Assembly (NCBI RefSeq): GCF_965228935.1
Contig: NZ_OZ245846.1
Coordinates: forward strand, 1,612,001-1,676,000
Length of the DNA stretch: 64,000 bases
Direction of reading: 5' to 3'
DNA from: Ulvibacterium sp965228935
Lineage (GTDB): Bacteria; Bacteroidota; Bacteroidia; Flavobacteriales; Flavobacteriaceae
Position 1 is the first letter of the stretch. Each line of letters opens with the position of its first letter. The notes under the pieces are model-generated. The model ran no database searches, had not been told where the DNA came from, and was given only the letters and a program-made list of their open reading frames with translations. The position numbers were made by a program, and so were the translations under genes. This document shows positions 63,001-64,000 of this stretch, one piece after another.

Positions 63001-63848
63001 TCATGGATCGTTTGTATAGGGATTTAACTCGTGCCACGCATAAGGAAGCTTTTGAAAGTGTGCATTTGGCCAATTTCCCGCAATATGATGCTTCTATGAT
63101 CGATGAAGTGTTGCAGAGCAAAATGAAAAAGGCGCAGGATATATCCTCCTTGGTACTTTCTATACGTCAAAAGGAGCGGATAAAAGTACGTCAACCACTG
63201 CAAAAGATTATGATCCCTGTATTGGACGAGAAACAAAAACAGGAAATAGAGGCGGTCTCGGATTTGATAAGATCGGAGGTAAATGTAAAGGAAATAGAAT
63301 TATTGGACGATGCCTCCGGCATCCTTGTCAAACAAATTAAACCAAATTTCAAGATTTTGGGGCCCAGATTTGGGAAAGATATGAAAAGCATTGCCCGATC
63401 TATAGGGAATTTGGGACAAGAGGATATCCAAAAAATTGAGCGGGAAGGCGAAATATCCCTTGACATTGAAAATAAAATTATTAAATTACAGTTAGATGAT
63501 GTAGAGATTTCCTCGCAGGATATAGAAGGTTGGCTCGTAGCTAGTTCCGGTTCTTTAACAGTGGCCTTGGACGTAACCATAGACGATGAGCTAAAAAAAG
63601 AGGGTATCGCCAGGGAATTGGTGAACCGTATACAAAACTTGCGAAAAGAGTCCGGTTTTGAGGTAACCGATAAAATCGATATAAAAATCCTAAAGGATGG
63701 ATTGGTCGAAAAAGCGGTGGAAAGCAATTTAAAATATATCAAGACCGAAACGTTGACCGCTGAGCTGGACTTTGAGGAAATACTGGAAAAAGGCACTGAA
63801 GTGACCTTTGATGAGATTAATACAAAATTATTGATAGAAAAACACTAA
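60030..63848 (+). CDS. ileS: Isoleucyl-tRNA synthetase with inserted DUF559 domain
   Basis: Charges tRNA-Ile. 1272 aa, whereas flavobacterial IleRS is usually about 1130; the extra ~146 aa (about 624-769) are a DUF559 nuclease domain. The synthetase parts look complete: HIGH-like GIHH at 55-58, the CP1 editing region (LAWTTTPWTLPSNMAL, and HTAPTFGADD), WFDSGSMPYAQWHYPFE at about 606-622, then after the insert FPADFIAEGVDQTRGWF and KMSKR near 820, with the anticodon-binding helices behind. The insertion lies between WHYPFE and FPADF, in a stretch that is variable in relatives. The reading frame is intact across both junctions, so a single fused protein is expected. Confidence 0.95.
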   Translation: MKFAEYKGLDLPQTAKEVLDHWKEQDIFEKSVSSREGKPSYVFYEGPPSANGMPGIHHVMARTIKDIFPRYQTMKGFQVKRKAGWDTHGLPVELGVEKELGITKEDIGKKISVEDYNAACKKAVLRYTDVWNEMTEKIGYWVDMDNPYITYKSKYMESVWWLLKQIYDKGLIYKGYTIQPYSPKAGTGLSSHELNQPGTYQDITDTTVVAQFKAKKETLPDSLKDIEEDIYLLAWTTTPWTLPSNMALTVGSKIDYVLVKTFNQYTFEPIHVVLAKGLVGKQFGGKFFETESKGDFANFTKADKKIPYMILAETKGKNLIGISYEQLLDYALPYQNPENAFRVIAGDFVTTEDGTGIVHTAPTFGADDMQVAQKAEPPVPPMLVLDKNGNPVPLVDLQGRFRPEMEELAGKYVKNEYYEEGTAPERSVDVEIAIRLKEENKAFKVEKYVHSYPNCWRTDKPILYYPLDSWFIKVTEVKDRMYELNQQINWKPKATGEGRFGNWLANANDWNLSRSRYWGIPLPIWRTEEGSEEIIIGSVEQLKQEMNKSVKAGLMEKDVFDDFVIGDMSEENYEKIDLHKNIVDQIVLVSPSGKAMKRESDLIDVWFDSGSMPYAQWHYPFEKAPSNSPTGGESKPVYHTARKSSYKLFKVLAKERKKHTTEAERMLWEALRAKRLDGFKFRRQHIIDEFIVDFVCLSKKLVIEVDGAYHLKPEIKEADTLRTKILEQDFGFHVMRFTNEEVIGDMDSVLQKISEKLLGIPLVGEPKGAIPFPADFIAEGVDQTRGWFYTLHAIATMVFDSVAYKNVVSNGLVLDKDGKKMSKRYGNAVDPFETMEEHGPDATRWYMISNANPWDNLKFDIEGILEVKRKFFGTLYNTYSFFALYANIDQFDYSEKEIPLQERPEIDRWILSELNSLIKLVDEAYAAYEPTRATRAISEYVQENLSNWYVRLCRRRFWKGDYQKDKISAYQTLYTCLETIAKLSAPVAPFFMDRLYRDLTRATHKEAFESVHLANFPQYDASMIDEVLQSKMKKAQDISSLVLSIRQKERIKVRQPLQKIMIPVLDEKQKQEIEAVSDLIRSEVNVKEIELLDDASGILVKQIKPNFKILGPRFGKDMKSIARSIGNLGQEDIQKIEREGEISLDIENKIIKLQLDDVEISSQDIEGWLVASSGSLTVALDVTIDDELKKEGIARELVNRIQNLRKESGFEVTDKIDIKILKDGLVEKAVESNLKYIKTETLTAELDFEEILEKGTEVTFDEINTKLLIEKH
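61898..61931. repeat. Left terminal inverted repeat of the DUF559 cassette
   Basis: Begins GGCCCCCT and contains the perfect hairpin CTCCCCC-aca-GGGGGAG (61910-61926). Over its first 28 nt, 21 match the reverse complement of the right end; all seven differences are transitions. Confidence 0.75.
62303..62336. repeat. Right terminal inverted repeat of the DUF559 cassette
   Basis: Ends AGGGGGCC, the exact complement of the left GGCCCCCT, and contains the hairpin TTCCCC/GGGGAA (62308-62324). See the left repeat for the alignment. Confidence 0.75.
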
Positions 63849-63852
63849 GGAT

Positions 63853-64000
63853 ATGGCACAAGATTTAAAAGTTAGATATTCCGACAAGGACTTGGCAGAA
63901 TTCAAGGCACTTATAGAGGAAAAGATAGAAAAGGCGAAAAGCCATTTGGATCTTTTGAAGAGTTCCTATATGAACGATGGCGATAACGGTACGGATGATA
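63853..64000 (+). CDS. dksA: DksA/TraR-type regulator, partial
   Basis: Starts 4 bp after ileS and runs off the window (49 codons seen: MAQDLKVRYSDKDLAEFKAL, then IEEKIEKAKSHLDLLKSSYM). The coiled-coil start and the ileS-dksA order are typical of flavobacteria; the zinc finger lies outside. It would act with ppGpp at RNA polymerase. Confidence 0.8.
   Translation, partial: MAQDLKVRYSDKDLAEFKALIEEKIEKAKSHLDLLKSSYMNDGDNGTDD

Noticed and set aside
1..64000. CRISPR arrays, tRNA or rRNA genes, integrase or IS transposase
   Set aside because: I saw no direct-repeat arrays, no conserved tRNA T-loop sequences, and no recombinase motifs in any reading frame examined.

Overview
The window comes from a Bacteroidota chromosome, most likely a marine member of the Flavobacteriaceae. 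The signs are lipoprotein signal peptides of the Bacteroidota type, two TonB-dependent receptors with predicted signal peptides, few Shine-Dalgarno sequences, TANNTTTG-type -7 promoter elements, DUF6702/HupE, LytTR and HxlR genes, and an ileS-dksA junction typical of flavobacteria. I see no rRNA, tRNA, CRISPR array, integrase or classical insertion sequence. Most of it is ordinary core and accessory metabolism.

Layout. 0-4.2 kb (minus): ALDH7-type dehydrogenase, DUF1304, 3-hydroxyanthranilate dioxygenase, a CAP-domain lipoprotein and CvpA. 4.2-8.4 kb (plus): two small proteins, then glpK-glpD for glycerol use; gpsA, the reverse route, lies at 11 kb. 8.4-17 kb: a PDZ/alpha-beta hydrolase, a membrane LytTR regulator, a lipoprotein, an AraC/PhyH divergent pair and a SulP transporter. 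17-28 kb: mostly minus-strand hydrolases, an amidohydrolase, a PP-loop ATPase, cytochrome c, bestrophin and nitronate monooxygenase. Two unannotated microproteins that share a W-x-G-W-x-G-G-Y motif lie here, 6 kb apart. 29-33 kb: a glycosidase-like lipoprotein, a secreted phosphatidylserine-decarboxylase-like enzyme, a GNAT and an HxlR regulator. Matching CTAC-N7-GTAG inverted repeats stand in front of the decarboxylase and the regulator. 32.8-37.9 kb (minus): a peptide and acyl-amino-acid cluster (YfcC carrier, ArgE, M19 dipeptidase, DUF6702, HupE).

38-43.2 kb is a metal-homeostasis region. It holds an LCIB-type (theta) carbonic anhydrase, a Fur/Zur regulator, three copies of the palindrome TGCAA-N5-TTGCA, the decayed C-terminus of a COG0523 zinc GTPase, a TonB receptor with a second kind of operator cluster, and a thioredoxin-like protein. 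43.4-50.6 kb: a thioesterase, DUF763, and a sugar operon (GntR, ACS-family MFS, VOC, lyxose-isomerase-like cupin, TIM-barrel isomerase) behind a perfect 25-bp palindrome; then DMT and ArsC-like genes. 50.7-59.4 kb: racemase, ArsR-type regulator, DinB, DUF3298 lipoprotein, cystathionine gamma-synthase, gdhA with a possible leader peptide and attenuator, recO, and a TonB receptor.

The most striking object is at the right end. ileS carries a 439-bp cassette encoding an intact-looking DUF559 (Vsr-like) nuclease domain. The cassette is fused in frame into a loop of the synthetase and is bounded by matching GC-rich inverted termini. It looks like a small mobile element that has become part of an essential enzyme without breaking its reading frame. 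dksA starts 4 bp after ileS and runs off the window.
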